NCBI RefSeq assembly: GCF_019976975.1
Contig: NZ_AP024630.1
Coordinates: 4,960,001-5,024,000 of the forward strand
Source of the DNA: Arthrobacter sp. NtRootA1
Lineage (GTDB): Bacteria > Actinomycetota > Actinomycetes > Actinomycetales > Micrococcaceae
Direction of reading: 5' to 3'
Length of the DNA: 64,000 nt
The notes under the pieces are model-generated. The model was not told where the DNA came from, ran no database searches, and was given only the letters and a program-made list of their open reading frames with translations. How positions within the stretch are numbered: the stretch's first letter is position 1; every line of letters begins with the position of its first letter. A program made the translations under genes and the position numbers. Of this stretch, positions 16,591 through 24,023 are shown piece by piece.

Positions 16591-17478
16591 CTAGCCGTTG
16601 CCGGGGGTAACTGGTTCCTCAGGGACAACGTGGGTGGGTACCGGCACGGGGATATCCGATTGCCGAAGGGTCGGCGGGGTTAAATTAGGCGCCTCGATGC
16701 CCGGCGGCGTGATGGGTGCTGCGGGAGTCGGGATGCTGATGTTTCCGGGCTGGCCATTCCCGGGGATCTTGGGTGTTTCGGGCGTTCCCCCGTTGGGAGC
16801 CTTGGGCGAATTGGAGTGTCCGGACGCGCCATTGGTGCCGCCTTGTGGCTCCTGGCTTGGGTAGGCGCCATTTCCCGAAGTGCCACTGCCGGCAGGATTG
16901 CGGCCGGACGGGTATGGGGTGGCCGGAGTCACAGTGCGGCCTCGCTCCTGATCGGAGGGGGAACCAGGATTCTGCCGCGATCCATTGCCTGATCCCGGCG
17001 TGAGCTGCGAAACTACTGAACCGATTGTCGAGCCCAGATGTTGGAAAGCGCCAGGGATGCCACCCTCGGAGGCGGCCGCGGCTGTAGCACCGCCTGCCAA
17101 TGACACTGCCACAGCGAGCCCGGCGATCGCGGTGCGGCGCTTACGACGACGGCGGGCCGCGAGTTCGTCACTAGAGGTCAGGTCAGTGGATCCTTGGACC
17201 GAGGTAAGTACCGCCGTCGGTGCACCTGCCACGGTGGAGGCGAGCTCCGCCGTCGTGCTTCTGCTGCCGGCAGCCAGGTCAGTGATCATCAGCGCACGGA
17301 CGGCCGCAGAGGGCGGCGGAGCGGTGCTGGCGAGGGAGCGCAGTTCAAGAAGTTCGGCACGGATGTCGCGGGCATCGTCGAGTCCGGAATCGGCCAACAG
17401 GCGGTCAATTGCCTGCTCGCCCGTATAACCCTCGGTGCGAGCCGTCCGCCGTCCGGCCGGGGTGCTGTCTTCACTCAT
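16591..17478 (-). CDS. Membrane anti-sigma-like protein with Gly/Pro-rich outer region
   Basis: 295 residues. The N-terminal part (about 1-110) is a soluble domain with YTGEQAIDRLLADSG, and a basic anchor RRRRKRR precedes one membrane helix (AIAGLAVAVSLAGGATAAAA). The outer region is rich in Gly, Ser, Asn and Pro and ends PVPVPTHVVPEEPVTPG. Its ATG overlaps the stop of the ECF sigma gene (ATGA), the typical arrangement of a sigma factor and its membrane-anchored regulator. A zinc-binding HxxxCxxC motif is absent, so it is not a ZAS-type anti-sigma factor. The regulator role is inferred from context. Confidence 0.72.
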   Translation of the reverse strand: MSEDSTPAGRRTARTEGYTGEQAIDRLLADSGLDDARDIRAELLELRSLASTAPPPSAAVRALMITDLAAGSRSTTAELASTVAGAPTAVLTSVQGSTDLTSSDELAARRRRKRRTAIAGLAVAVSLAGGATAAAASEGGIPGAFQHLGSTIGSVVSQLTPGSGNGSRQNPGSPSDQERGRTVTPATPYPSGRNPAGSGTSGNGAYPSQEPQGGTNGASGHSNSPKAPNGGTPETPKIPGNGQPGNISIPTPAAPITPPGIEAPNLTPPTLRQSDIPVPVPTHVVPEEPVTPGNG

Positions 17479-18023
17479 GGTGTGCCATTCCTTCGTAGTG
17501 CACTTTTCCTTAGTGCACTCAATGCCCTGCGCTGCAGTTGTTTTATTGCCCCTTGGGACTTGCCCATGATGGCCGCCGTTTCTTCCACGGAGAGGTCAGC
17601 CACCACCCTCAATGCCAGGACTTCGCGATGATCTGCAGCGAGGTCCTCCAGAAGTTCCGTGACACCCAGGCTGCCGCGGCCAAAGGCCTGCTCCTCCGCC
17701 GAGGGCGCCCTCCGCGCATCCAGCTCAGCCTCATACGGAGCTGAATCCGGGGTCCGTTCACGCTTGCGATAATGGTCCACCATGCGCGCGTGGGCGATCG
17801 AGAAAAGCAGGGTCCTGGCGCCCTGGAGACCGCCCTGCAGGTTCGCCAGCTTCGGATACAGGGCAAGGAAGACGTCCTGCGTCACGGCTTCGGGATCATC
17901 CACGCCGCGGGCGCGGAGGTAGCCGAAGACGGGTCCAGAGAACTGGTTGTAGGCATCAGTGAAGAGCAGAGCGGGATCGTCATCGTCCGTCTGCACATAT
18001 TCATCAGCTAATGGGTTTAGCAC
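17475..18023 (-). CDS. ECF-type RNA polymerase sigma factor
   Basis: 182 residues from GTG 18023, with GGAGG 9 nt upstream. Region 2 is seen in FGYLRARGVDDPEAVTQDVF and FSIAHARMVDHYRKR. Region 4 is seen in LEDLAADHREVLALRVVADL and SVEETAAIMGKSQGAIKQLQ with the helix-turn-helix. It is translationally coupled to the downstream membrane protein, which probably holds it inactive. The stretch upstream of the gene has no obvious GGAAC-type autoregulated promoter that I can defend. The imperfect dyad TTACGTACG / CGTCCGTAA at 18121-18142 could be a regulatory site. Confidence 0.9.
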   Translation of the reverse strand: MLNPLADEYVQTDDDDPALLFTDAYNQFSGPVFGYLRARGVDDPEAVTQDVFLALYPKLANLQGGLQGARTLLFSIAHARMVDHYRKRERTPDSAPYEAELDARRAPSAEEQAFGRGSLGVTELLEDLAADHREVLALRVVADLSVEETAAIMGKSQGAIKQLQRRALSALRKSALRRNGTP

Positions 18024-18145
18024 CCGTGGATGCCTCCATCCCGCGCAGCGCAGCGGCCTCTCTGGAGCACCCTCCCCGGTTGTTTCCCGGGCTCAGGACA
18101 TCCGTTGCCACTGCCGTCTGTTACGTACGCCACCGTCCGTAAAGT

Positions 18146-18181
18146 GGTGGGGCTCCCCGTACTAAACGAAGGAGCCCCACC
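18146..18181 (-). terminator. Terminator hairpin after the Ala/Lys-rich protein gene
   Basis: GGTGGGGCTCC at 18146-18156 and GGAGCCCCACC at 18171-18181 form a perfect 11-bp stem. It lies 24 nt after the stop of the minus-strand gene at 18205 and before the sigma factor gene, so the two are probably separate transcripts. Confidence 0.8.
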
Positions 18182-18204
18182 CTTAAACCGTAACCGCTGA
18201 GTGC

Positions 18205-18900
18205 TTAGCGGACCGAATCGAGGCCTGCACCGGGAGCGGCAGGAACATCGGTGGGCACCTGCGCCGGCAGCGCGGGGGCGGTCGGTGCTGCAGGGACAGC
18301 CGGGACAGCGGGGACAGCAGGGGCACCGTCCGTTCCCGGTACGGCCGGGACAGCAGGAACGGCCGGCACCTTGGCTGCAACGGAAGCGTCAGCGTCAGCG
18401 GAACCGTCAGCCTTGAGACCGGCAGCCTTGCCGGCGTCGACTACGGCCTGGCAGTGCGATTCAACGTTGGCTTCGCCGCCTGCGGCCACAACCAGGGACT
18501 TGAAACCGGGGACCTTGGTGTCAGCCTTGAGTCCGCCATTGATGAAGGCAGTGCAGAGACCGAAAGCTTCAGGCGTTGCAGCGACGGCGTCTTCGGCCTT
18601 GGACTTCGCAGCGTCAACAGCGTCCGTTGCCTTGTCTTCGCCAGCCTTGGCAGCGTCAGTTGCCTTGGCCTGTGCGGTCTCGACGGCGTCAGTCGCCTTG
18701 GTCTGCCCGGCTTCGGCTGCGTCTGCTGCCTTCGTGGCGAGGGGCGCAGGAGCACCGACGAGGTCGTGGGCGCTCTGCTGGATTTCGGTGGGAAGCGCGC
18801 CATTGAAGGCAGCGACACCGGTTCCGCCAGCAGCTACAGCTCCGGCAGCCAGGACGCCGGCGGCGACTTTGCTAGTGGCAAGGACAGTGAACAAGGACAT
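18205..18900 (-). CDS. Secreted Ala/Lys-rich repeat protein (LEA/apolipophorin-like) with Pro/Val tail
   Basis: 231 residues from ATG 18900 with GGAGGC just upstream. The N-terminus resembles a signal peptide or anchor (VAAGVLAAGAVAAGGTGVAA). Residues about 55-110 are heptad-like repeats of the form KATDAVETAQ that would form an amphipathic or coiled-coil helix, as in LEA-like proteins. A small middle domain has two Cys (FGLCTAFINGG and VESHCQAVVDAG) that could form a disulfide. The tail repeats PAVPAVPAVPG. It lies upstream of the ECF sigma gene on the same strand and may be a target of that sigma factor, which is inference. Confidence 0.75.
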   Translation of the reverse strand: MSLFTVLATSKVAAGVLAAGAVAAGGTGVAAFNGALPTEIQQSAHDLVGAPAPLATKAADAAEAGQTKATDAVETAQAKATDAAKAGEDKATDAVDAAKSKAEDAVAATPEAFGLCTAFINGGLKADTKVPGFKSLVVAAGGEANVESHCQAVVDAGKAAGLKADGSADADASVAAKVPAVPAVPAVPGTDGAPAVPAVPAVPAAPTAPALPAQVPTDVPAAPGAGLDSVR

Positions 18901-18932
18901 AAAAGCCTCCGACAAACGATGTGGGGATTGCC

Positions 18933-18957
18933 CCGGCAGCGTTTGGGTCGCTGCCGG
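18933..18957 (-). promoter_or_regulatory. Hairpin in the leader of the Ala/Lys-rich protein gene
   Basis: CCGGCAGCG at 18933-18941 and CGCTGCCGG at 18949-18957 form a 9-bp stem with a 7-nt loop, 33 nt upstream of the start codon. It may be a 5' stabilising stem or regulatory structure. The rest of the 289-nt gap up to 19189 holds a weak TTGAGG/CCTCAA dyad followed by T residues (19011-19040), not assigned. Confidence 0.45.
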
Positions 18958-19189
18958 ATGATCATCGTGCGGACGTGGCCCGCACACCCTCTACATCGTT
19001 CCGGAAGCGGTTGAGGTTACGCCTTCCTCAAGAATTTTTTCGGCGCCGCAATGGAGGTGCTGGTTTTCCACATCCGATAGTTCTCCCCATGGCAGCTTCA
19101 TCGGGCAGGCGATTATGCTCATGGGATGCCCGGCGCAGCACTTCATGCCCGTCGGCGATCGACACGCCACGGCGTACAGGGGGAGCGTT

Positions 19190-20401
19190 ATGGGACAGGG
19201 ACTGGTTGGCGCCGACGTCGAAGACCTGCGGCGACTATCGGCCGTCATGGATTCCGAAGCAGAGAAGATCAGCAATCTTCAGCGGCAGCTCAGCACGATG
19301 ATCCAGAACGGCCATTACTGGCGGGGAAACGATGCCGAGCAATTCCGTAGCCAATGGAACAGCGACCTCCATGGAAGGCTCGCAGCAGCAGCACTGTGCT
19401 TGAAGACCAACGCGCGCACCCTTCGCCTCAACGCGGAGCAGCAGGAACAGGCGTCCCTTGGTCTCCCCGGGGGCGGGGGTGGTTCAGGTATTTCAGGTGC
19501 TTCAGAGGGCAAGGACCCGTCTGGCCTGCCCGGTTTCACCATGAGCCCCCGGACCTATGGGCCCATCACTGTCCAGGGCAGCGGAACCGTCGGCACTGAG
19601 GGCACGTCAGAGGCCCACGTATCGGTTGGTCCTGATGGAATCAGCATTGACGCCTCGGGGAAGGTCTCATCCGGCGCTCGAGTAACGTTCACCGCCGAGG
19701 GGGAACGGGGACCTGCCAAAACCACCGTAACCAACGAGACGTTCGCCGGGTGGCGCGCCGACGGCAAGTTTGACGGAAAAATTCCCATTGGCTTCGGCCC
19801 GGCACACCTTGAAGCAAACGGTGAAGCGTTCGTGGGCGTGGAGAACATCACCACTGCGAAGAGCGACTTCTTCGATGGCTGGATCAACAACACCGTCACT
19901 ACCAGGGTCATGACTGGTGCGGAAGCAAGCGCCCACATCACCGGACAAAGCCCGTTCCTCTTCTCCCCCGGCGGCGAAGCTTTTGCGGGCCAGAAAATGA
20001 CCGTCGGCAACGAGACAGAAATCGCCGGCGGCCTGTTCGGATTCGGGCAGGGCACGGAAATCCGTGGCGGCGCCTGGGCAAGCGCTGGAGAAAGCGAAAT
20101 CAACGTCAACAAAACCGGTGATGTGACGGGTGCAGGCGCCAGTGCAGGTGTCGGCGCCGAACTGACCGCATCCCAGTACGTGGAAGTCCTCGGCCAAAAA
20201 CTCGCGACGTCGGAAACAGTTGCCGCCGGTGCGGGCGAGGGACACTTCTTCAACGCTTCCCTGGACGAGGACGGACTCACCTTGGGCGTTGGTGCCAAGA
20301 TCACGGCGGAGTTGGGACTTGGCGCTGGCGTGCAGGTCACGCTCAGTCCGTCCGCATTTGTGGATTCCGTCACCGGCTTTGTCGATTTTCTCAACAAATA
20401 A
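19190..20401 (+). CDS. WXG100-headed large protein, possible type VII secretion substrate
   Basis: 403 residues from ATG 19190, supported by AGGGGGAG upstream. The first 100 residues are two predicted helices around a WRG turn at 44-46 (HYWRGNDAEQFRSQW), typical of WXG100/Esx-type domains. A Gly-rich hinge (LPGGGGGSG) leads to about 280 residues of beta-rich, Gly/Ala/Thr-rich sequence with alternating patterns (SVGPDGISIDASGKVSSGA, GAGASAGVGAELTASQYVE) that I cannot assign. The layout, Esx-like head plus unique C-terminal part, is that of polymorphic T7SS effectors. No nuclease or known toxin motif is visible. The next gene, 51 nt downstream, could encode a partner or immunity protein. Confidence 0.75.
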   Translation: MGQGLVGADVEDLRRLSAVMDSEAEKISNLQRQLSTMIQNGHYWRGNDAEQFRSQWNSDLHGRLAAAALCLKTNARTLRLNAEQQEQASLGLPGGGGGSGISGASEGKDPSGLPGFTMSPRTYGPITVQGSGTVGTEGTSEAHVSVGPDGISIDASGKVSSGARVTFTAEGERGPAKTTVTNETFAGWRADGKFDGKIPIGFGPAHLEANGEAFVGVENITTAKSDFFDGWINNTVTTRVMTGAEASAHITGQSPFLFSPGGEAFAGQKMTVGNETEIAGGLFGFGQGTEIRGGAWASAGESEINVNKTGDVTGAGASAGVGAELTASQYVEVLGQKLATSETVAAGAGEGHFFNASLDEDGLTLGVGAKITAELGLGAGVQVTLSPSAFVDSVTGFVDFLNK

Positions 20402-20452
20402 GCATTCCCGTTCCCTGAACTTCCCTAAAACAGCGCCGGAAGGGCTCTCACG

Positions 20453-20938
20453 ATGACCGCACAGCAAGTTTTCCCGTCAAAGGCATTCCCCGCCTACCCC
20501 ACTATCCGCGTCAACCCGCCGGCAGGTTGGACGGAGCAGGTGGTCCCCGACGCCGTGGGTGCGCTGATGGGACCCGCCTCCGAGGGCGGCTACACGCCGA
20601 ATGTGGTGATTTCCGTATCCCGCCGCCTGCCTGGCTACCAACTGCAGGACATCGCTGCTTCCGTGGACGCCTTCCTGGCTGACTTGCCTGACGCCGTACT
20701 TCTGGGGACCGAGCCGGTGGCCATCAATGGCCGCCCATGGCATGTCCGGGAGGCCCGTTATACGCACCCGCAAGCCGGCTCCCTGGCACAATTCACGGCG
20801 GTGACGGTGTTCCACCACGAAGTAGCCGCCGACGTCGTGCAGTTGACCGGTAGCTGCCAGCCGCTTGAGGGAGACCAGGACCTGAAAGCAATCTATTCCT
20901 TGGTGGCGAGTGCGGACGTGACTGCCGGGCCTGCCTGA
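20453..20938 (+). CDS. LpqN/DcrB-like small protein, partner of the WXG100 protein
   Basis: 161 residues. No signal peptide or membrane helix is present. The pattern FPAYPTIRVNPPAGWTEQVV, with later VVISVSRRLPGYQLQDI and FTAVTVFHHEVAADVVQLTG, resembles the PsbP/DcrB/LpqN fold (about 150 residues, one domain). Actinobacterial members often accompany WXG100 proteins. It follows the large protein in the same direction and could be a chaperone, adaptor or immunity protein. The family assignment is by pattern and moderately sure. Confidence 0.68.
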   Translation: MTAQQVFPSKAFPAYPTIRVNPPAGWTEQVVPDAVGALMGPASEGGYTPNVVISVSRRLPGYQLQDIAASVDAFLADLPDAVLLGTEPVAINGRPWHVREARYTHPQAGSLAQFTAVTVFHHEVAADVVQLTGSCQPLEGDQDLKAIYSLVASADVTAGPA

Positions 20939-20949
20939 GCAGGTCCGGT

Positions 20950-21999
20950 TTAGGAACTCAGGGCACGCGCCTGTTCGATCAGCTTCAGCACTTCCACCGA
21001 GTCAGCCGGATCCACTGGTGCGGGACGTGCGGATGCCGCACCGCCGTCGTCGATCTTTTCGGCGAGGAGGCGATAGAACTCCGGGTAGGCTCCGCGCTCG
21101 GTGGTGATGGTTCGGCGCTGGCCGTCCGACTCAAGGGTCCCGTAATTTTCGGCAGGTTCGACGCCGTACTCCGCGTCCGTCGGCAATCCACCGCCCAGAA
21201 CAAAGGGCTCCTGCGGATCGGTGCCGAACTTTACAAATCCACCCTTCGTTCCCAGCACACGGAAACGTGGTCCGTGGAGGTGGCTGTTGAGGTTCAGGGT
21301 CAGGTGGCTGACGACGCCGGATTGGTGCTGGAGCACGATGAAGACGTCATCGTCGGCCTTCTCCTGCGGACGTCGTGCAATGATCTCCGCATAGGTGACG
21401 TACGCGGGGCCGAAGAACTGGACGGCCAAGTCCAGTACGTGTGCACCAAGGTCGAACAGCACCCCACCGCCGTCCTCGGCAGTAGCGCTTGCCTTCCACG
21501 CTTTGGCGATCTCCGGCGCCCAGCGCTCCATCCCCGCTTCAAACCTGGTCACGGTACCCAGCGTCCCGGCGTCGAGCAGTTTCTTGAGGGTGAGCGCGTC
21601 CCCGTCCCAGCGGCGGTTTTGGTAGACAGTGAGGACGCGGCCCGCTCGCGCGGCGAGTTGAATCAGTTCCTCACCTTGCGCACTGTGCACAACAAACGGC
21701 TTATCGACGACGACGTCGAGCCCGGCTTCCAGCGCGGCTTTCGCCAGCGGATAGTGGGTCGCTGGCGGTGTACCAAGGACCACGAGGTCCAGTTCGTTGG
21801 CCAGCGCCAGGATGTCCTCCGGCCTGTCGACTATCTTTGCCTGCGGGTATCGCTCAGCCGCGTTTTTCTGCCTTTGAGCGTCGGATGTAGCAATGACGGC
21901 AAGGTCATACGAAGGGTTGCTTGCAATGAAGGGCGCATGGAACACGCTGCCCGACAACCCAAAACCTGCGATGGCGGTACGGATCGGCCTGGAAGTCAT
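20950..21999 (-). CDS. Gfo/Idh/MocA-family NAD(P)-dependent oxidoreductase
   Basis: 349 residues. The N-terminal Rossmann fold shows AGFGLSGSVFHAPFI, VVLGTPPATHYPLAKAALEA and VVVDKPF (conserved Lys-Pro). The C-terminal substrate domain has GGGVLFDLGAHVLDLAVQFF, a usual feature of the group. The family oxidises or reduces sugars, inositols and related polyols. It is convergent with the WXG100-linked gene (12-bp gap) and has no catabolic neighbours, so the substrate is open. It resembles the E. coli YdgJ-like subgroup. Confidence 0.9.
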   Translation of the reverse strand: MTSRPIRTAIAGFGLSGSVFHAPFIASNPSYDLAVIATSDAQRQKNAAERYPQAKIVDRPEDILALANELDLVVLGTPPATHYPLAKAALEAGLDVVVDKPFVVHSAQGEELIQLAARAGRVLTVYQNRRWDGDALTLKKLLDAGTLGTVTRFEAGMERWAPEIAKAWKASATAEDGGGVLFDLGAHVLDLAVQFFGPAYVTYAEIIARRPQEKADDDVFIVLQHQSGVVSHLTLNLNSHLHGPRFRVLGTKGGFVKFGTDPQEPFVLGGGLPTDAEYGVEPAENYGTLESDGQRRTITTERGAYPEFYRLLAEKIDDGGAASARPAPVDPADSVEVLKLIEQARALSS

Positions 22000-22049
22000 G
22001 CCCCAAGGCTAATTCAGTAAGTGTCCCGCCGGTGCGCTGTTCCCAGGAT

Positions 22050-22130
22050 CAGGATGTGAGAGAACGTTCGCGAAAAGGCCGCAGGATGTGAGAGAACGTT
22101 CGGGAAAAGACCTCAGGATGTGAGAGAGGA
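22050..22130. repeat. 32-bp tandem direct repeat, 2.5 copies
   Basis: Units starting CAGGATGTGAGAGAACGTTC begin at 22050, 22082 and 22114 (the last truncated after 17 bases). Units 1 and 2 differ at only a few positions. Each contains the GAACGTTC dyad. It lies between the oxidoreductase gene start and the terminator of the second importer. The units directly abut with no spacers, so this is not a CRISPR array. Confidence 0.9.
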
Positions 22131-22140
22131 TGGCACGGCA

Positions 22141-22192
22141 AAGGCCGGGACCTCCCAAACCATTTACAGGTTCAGAGGAAGATCCCGGCCTT
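22141..22192 (-). terminator. Terminator hairpin after the second importer operon
   Basis: AAGGCCGGGA at 22141-22150 pairs with TCCCGGCCTT at 22183-22192, with an internal CCTC/GAGG pair shortening the loop. It lies 29 nt after the binding-protein stop on the minus strand. Confidence 0.75.
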
Positions 22193-22220
22193 CGTGTGTT
22201 TCAAGCTTTACTGCGGAGCG

Positions 22221-23948
22221 TTACTTCTTGGCGCCCTTTTCCCAGCCGAGAGTGGTCCAGTCCGGAACATTGGACAGGCTCTTGAACAGTGACGGGCCGT
22301 AATTGGCCAGGCCCGTGCGGACGAACTGGATCTCCGGGCCGTTGAGGACGGTGCCCATGGAGAAGTACTTCTCCATGTGCTTCTTCTCTACGTCCATGGC
22401 CGCCTTGTTGCGCTCCTTGTCATCTGCGATGGTTGCCAGGCGCTTGATCTCGGCATCCAGCTCAGCGTCGCCCAGGCCGTTCTCGTTGGTGGTGGAGTCG
22501 TAGAACTGCTTTACGGCGTCGGTAGCGTCTGCGCCCACGGTGTAACCGGAGATGGTTACGTCGAACTCGCGGCCACCAATGACCTTGCCGAAGTCGGCGT
22601 CTCCGCGCTGATCGATGGCAACATCCATTCCCGCAGCCTGGAGCTGCTTCTGCAGCGTCTGCGAGGTTGCGGCCGTGGTGGGGTCGTCGCCGAAGTTGGT
22701 GATCTTGAAGGAAACAGGAACACCGTCCTTCGCCATGATGCCCTTGTCGTTCGGGGCGTAGCCGGCATCGGTCAGGACCTTCTTGGCAGCCTCAGCGCCG
22801 GTGTCCTTCACGGGGTAGTTGTCCTGGTAGTACTCGGAGAACGGCATGAGCATCATGGAACCCGAGCTCTCTTCGGACCAGTTCAAGCCGTTGAAGCGGA
22901 CATCGCGGATGGCCTTGCGGTCCACTGCGGTGAAGATTGCCTTGCGTACGGCCACATCGGTAAGGGCCGGGCGCTTGGCGTTCAGGTTGAGGCCACCTGC
23001 GAACAGGCGCTGGCCGCGGCGGATATCGGAATCCTTGGTACCTTCGAGCTGCTTGTACCGGCCAAGGGTACGGCCGTTGGCTGCGTCGATTTCACCATTC
23101 TTGAAGGCGGCAATCGTGGCGCTCGGCTCCATCTGGCGCCAAACCACCTTGTCAAGGACCGGCTTCTGTCCCCACCACTTGTCGTTGGGCACCATGGTCA
23201 CCGTTTTTGCGGTGGTGTCGTAGTTTTCAATCTTGAACGGGCCGGCCATCCACTCGGGGTGCATGTTGCCTGCGAAGCCCGTGTTGAAAATTTCAGGCGT
23301 GTTGATTGCCGGGTGGATCAGGCCGAAGAAAAGGCCCTCCAGGGGGAAGACCGGCTGGGTGGTGGTAACAATGACTTCTTTGTCGTTGGCGCCGGCCTTT
23401 ACCGAGTCCACGAAAGCGTAAGCGCCGGCGGAAACGATGTCGATGGACTTATCGTCGCCCTTCAGCATCTTCCACGTGTTTTCGAAGGTCTTGACGTCGA
23501 TCGGCGTTCCGTCGTTCCAGGTCGCCTTGTCATTGACCTTGATGGTGATGGTCTGCTTCCCATCCTTGACTTCGCTCTTGACGTCTTCGCAGAAGTCCTT
23601 GTTGGGCTCTGCTTTGCCGTCGAAGTCCAGCTTCCAGCAGCCGCCGATGCCGCCGCTGTTGATGGAGGCCGTATTAACCGGAGTCATCAGCGCAGAGTTG
23701 TCTGCGCTGTTGCCCACATTGGAGAAGCCGTTAAAGTCCGGGCCAATGCTGCCTATGGCAAGGGTGACAGTGCCGCCCTGCTCCAGGTCCTTGGTTTCCT
23801 TGGCATTAACGCTAATGAGCTTGCTGATGTCACCGCCAGCTTCTTCGGCCTTCTGGGAGGCCGGACCCGACGGCGTTCCCCCGCCGCAAGCGGTCAGCAG
23901 CAGTGCCGCTGCAACTGCCACGCCGCCGATCGTCGTGTACTTCTTCAT
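22221..23948 (-). CDS. ABC transporter substrate-binding lipoprotein, family 5
   Basis: 575 residues. The N-terminus is a lipoprotein signal with lipobox LLTACGGG. Family-5 features include WNDGTPIDVKTFENTWKML, AVRKAIFTAVDRKAIRDVRF and VPVSFKITNFGDDP. It should bind peptides or similar solutes outside the membrane. It is the last gene of a permease-permease-ATPase-binding protein order and is followed by a hairpin terminator. Substrate is unknown, and no hydrolase gene is nearby to hint at one. Confidence 0.92.
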   Translation of the reverse strand: MKKYTTIGGVAVAAALLLTACGGGTPSGPASQKAEEAGGDISKLISVNAKETKDLEQGGTVTLAIGSIGPDFNGFSNVGNSADNSALMTPVNTASINSGGIGGCWKLDFDGKAEPNKDFCEDVKSEVKDGKQTITIKVNDKATWNDGTPIDVKTFENTWKMLKGDDKSIDIVSAGAYAFVDSVKAGANDKEVIVTTTQPVFPLEGLFFGLIHPAINTPEIFNTGFAGNMHPEWMAGPFKIENYDTTAKTVTMVPNDKWWGQKPVLDKVVWRQMEPSATIAAFKNGEIDAANGRTLGRYKQLEGTKDSDIRRGQRLFAGGLNLNAKRPALTDVAVRKAIFTAVDRKAIRDVRFNGLNWSEESSGSMMLMPFSEYYQDNYPVKDTGAEAAKKVLTDAGYAPNDKGIMAKDGVPVSFKITNFGDDPTTAATSQTLQKQLQAAGMDVAIDQRGDADFGKVIGGREFDVTISGYTVGADATDAVKQFYDSTTNENGLGDAELDAEIKRLATIADDKERNKAAMDVEKKHMEKYFSMGTVLNGPEIQFVRTGLANYGPSLFKSLSNVPDWTTLGWEKGAKK

Positions 23949-24023
23949 GGTTTGCCCTTCATGTTTTACGACTGGAATTCTTTACGAATTGAATACAGGG
24001 TTCAATCAATGAGTCATTTGTCG

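Noticed and set aside
19011..19040. TTGAGG/CCTCAA hairpin followed by T residues
   Set aside because: The 6-bp stem is short and there is no upstream plus-strand gene that it would end.
22050..22130. Possible CRISPR array
   Set aside because: The 32-bp units abut directly without spacers, number only 2.5, and no cas gene is present.
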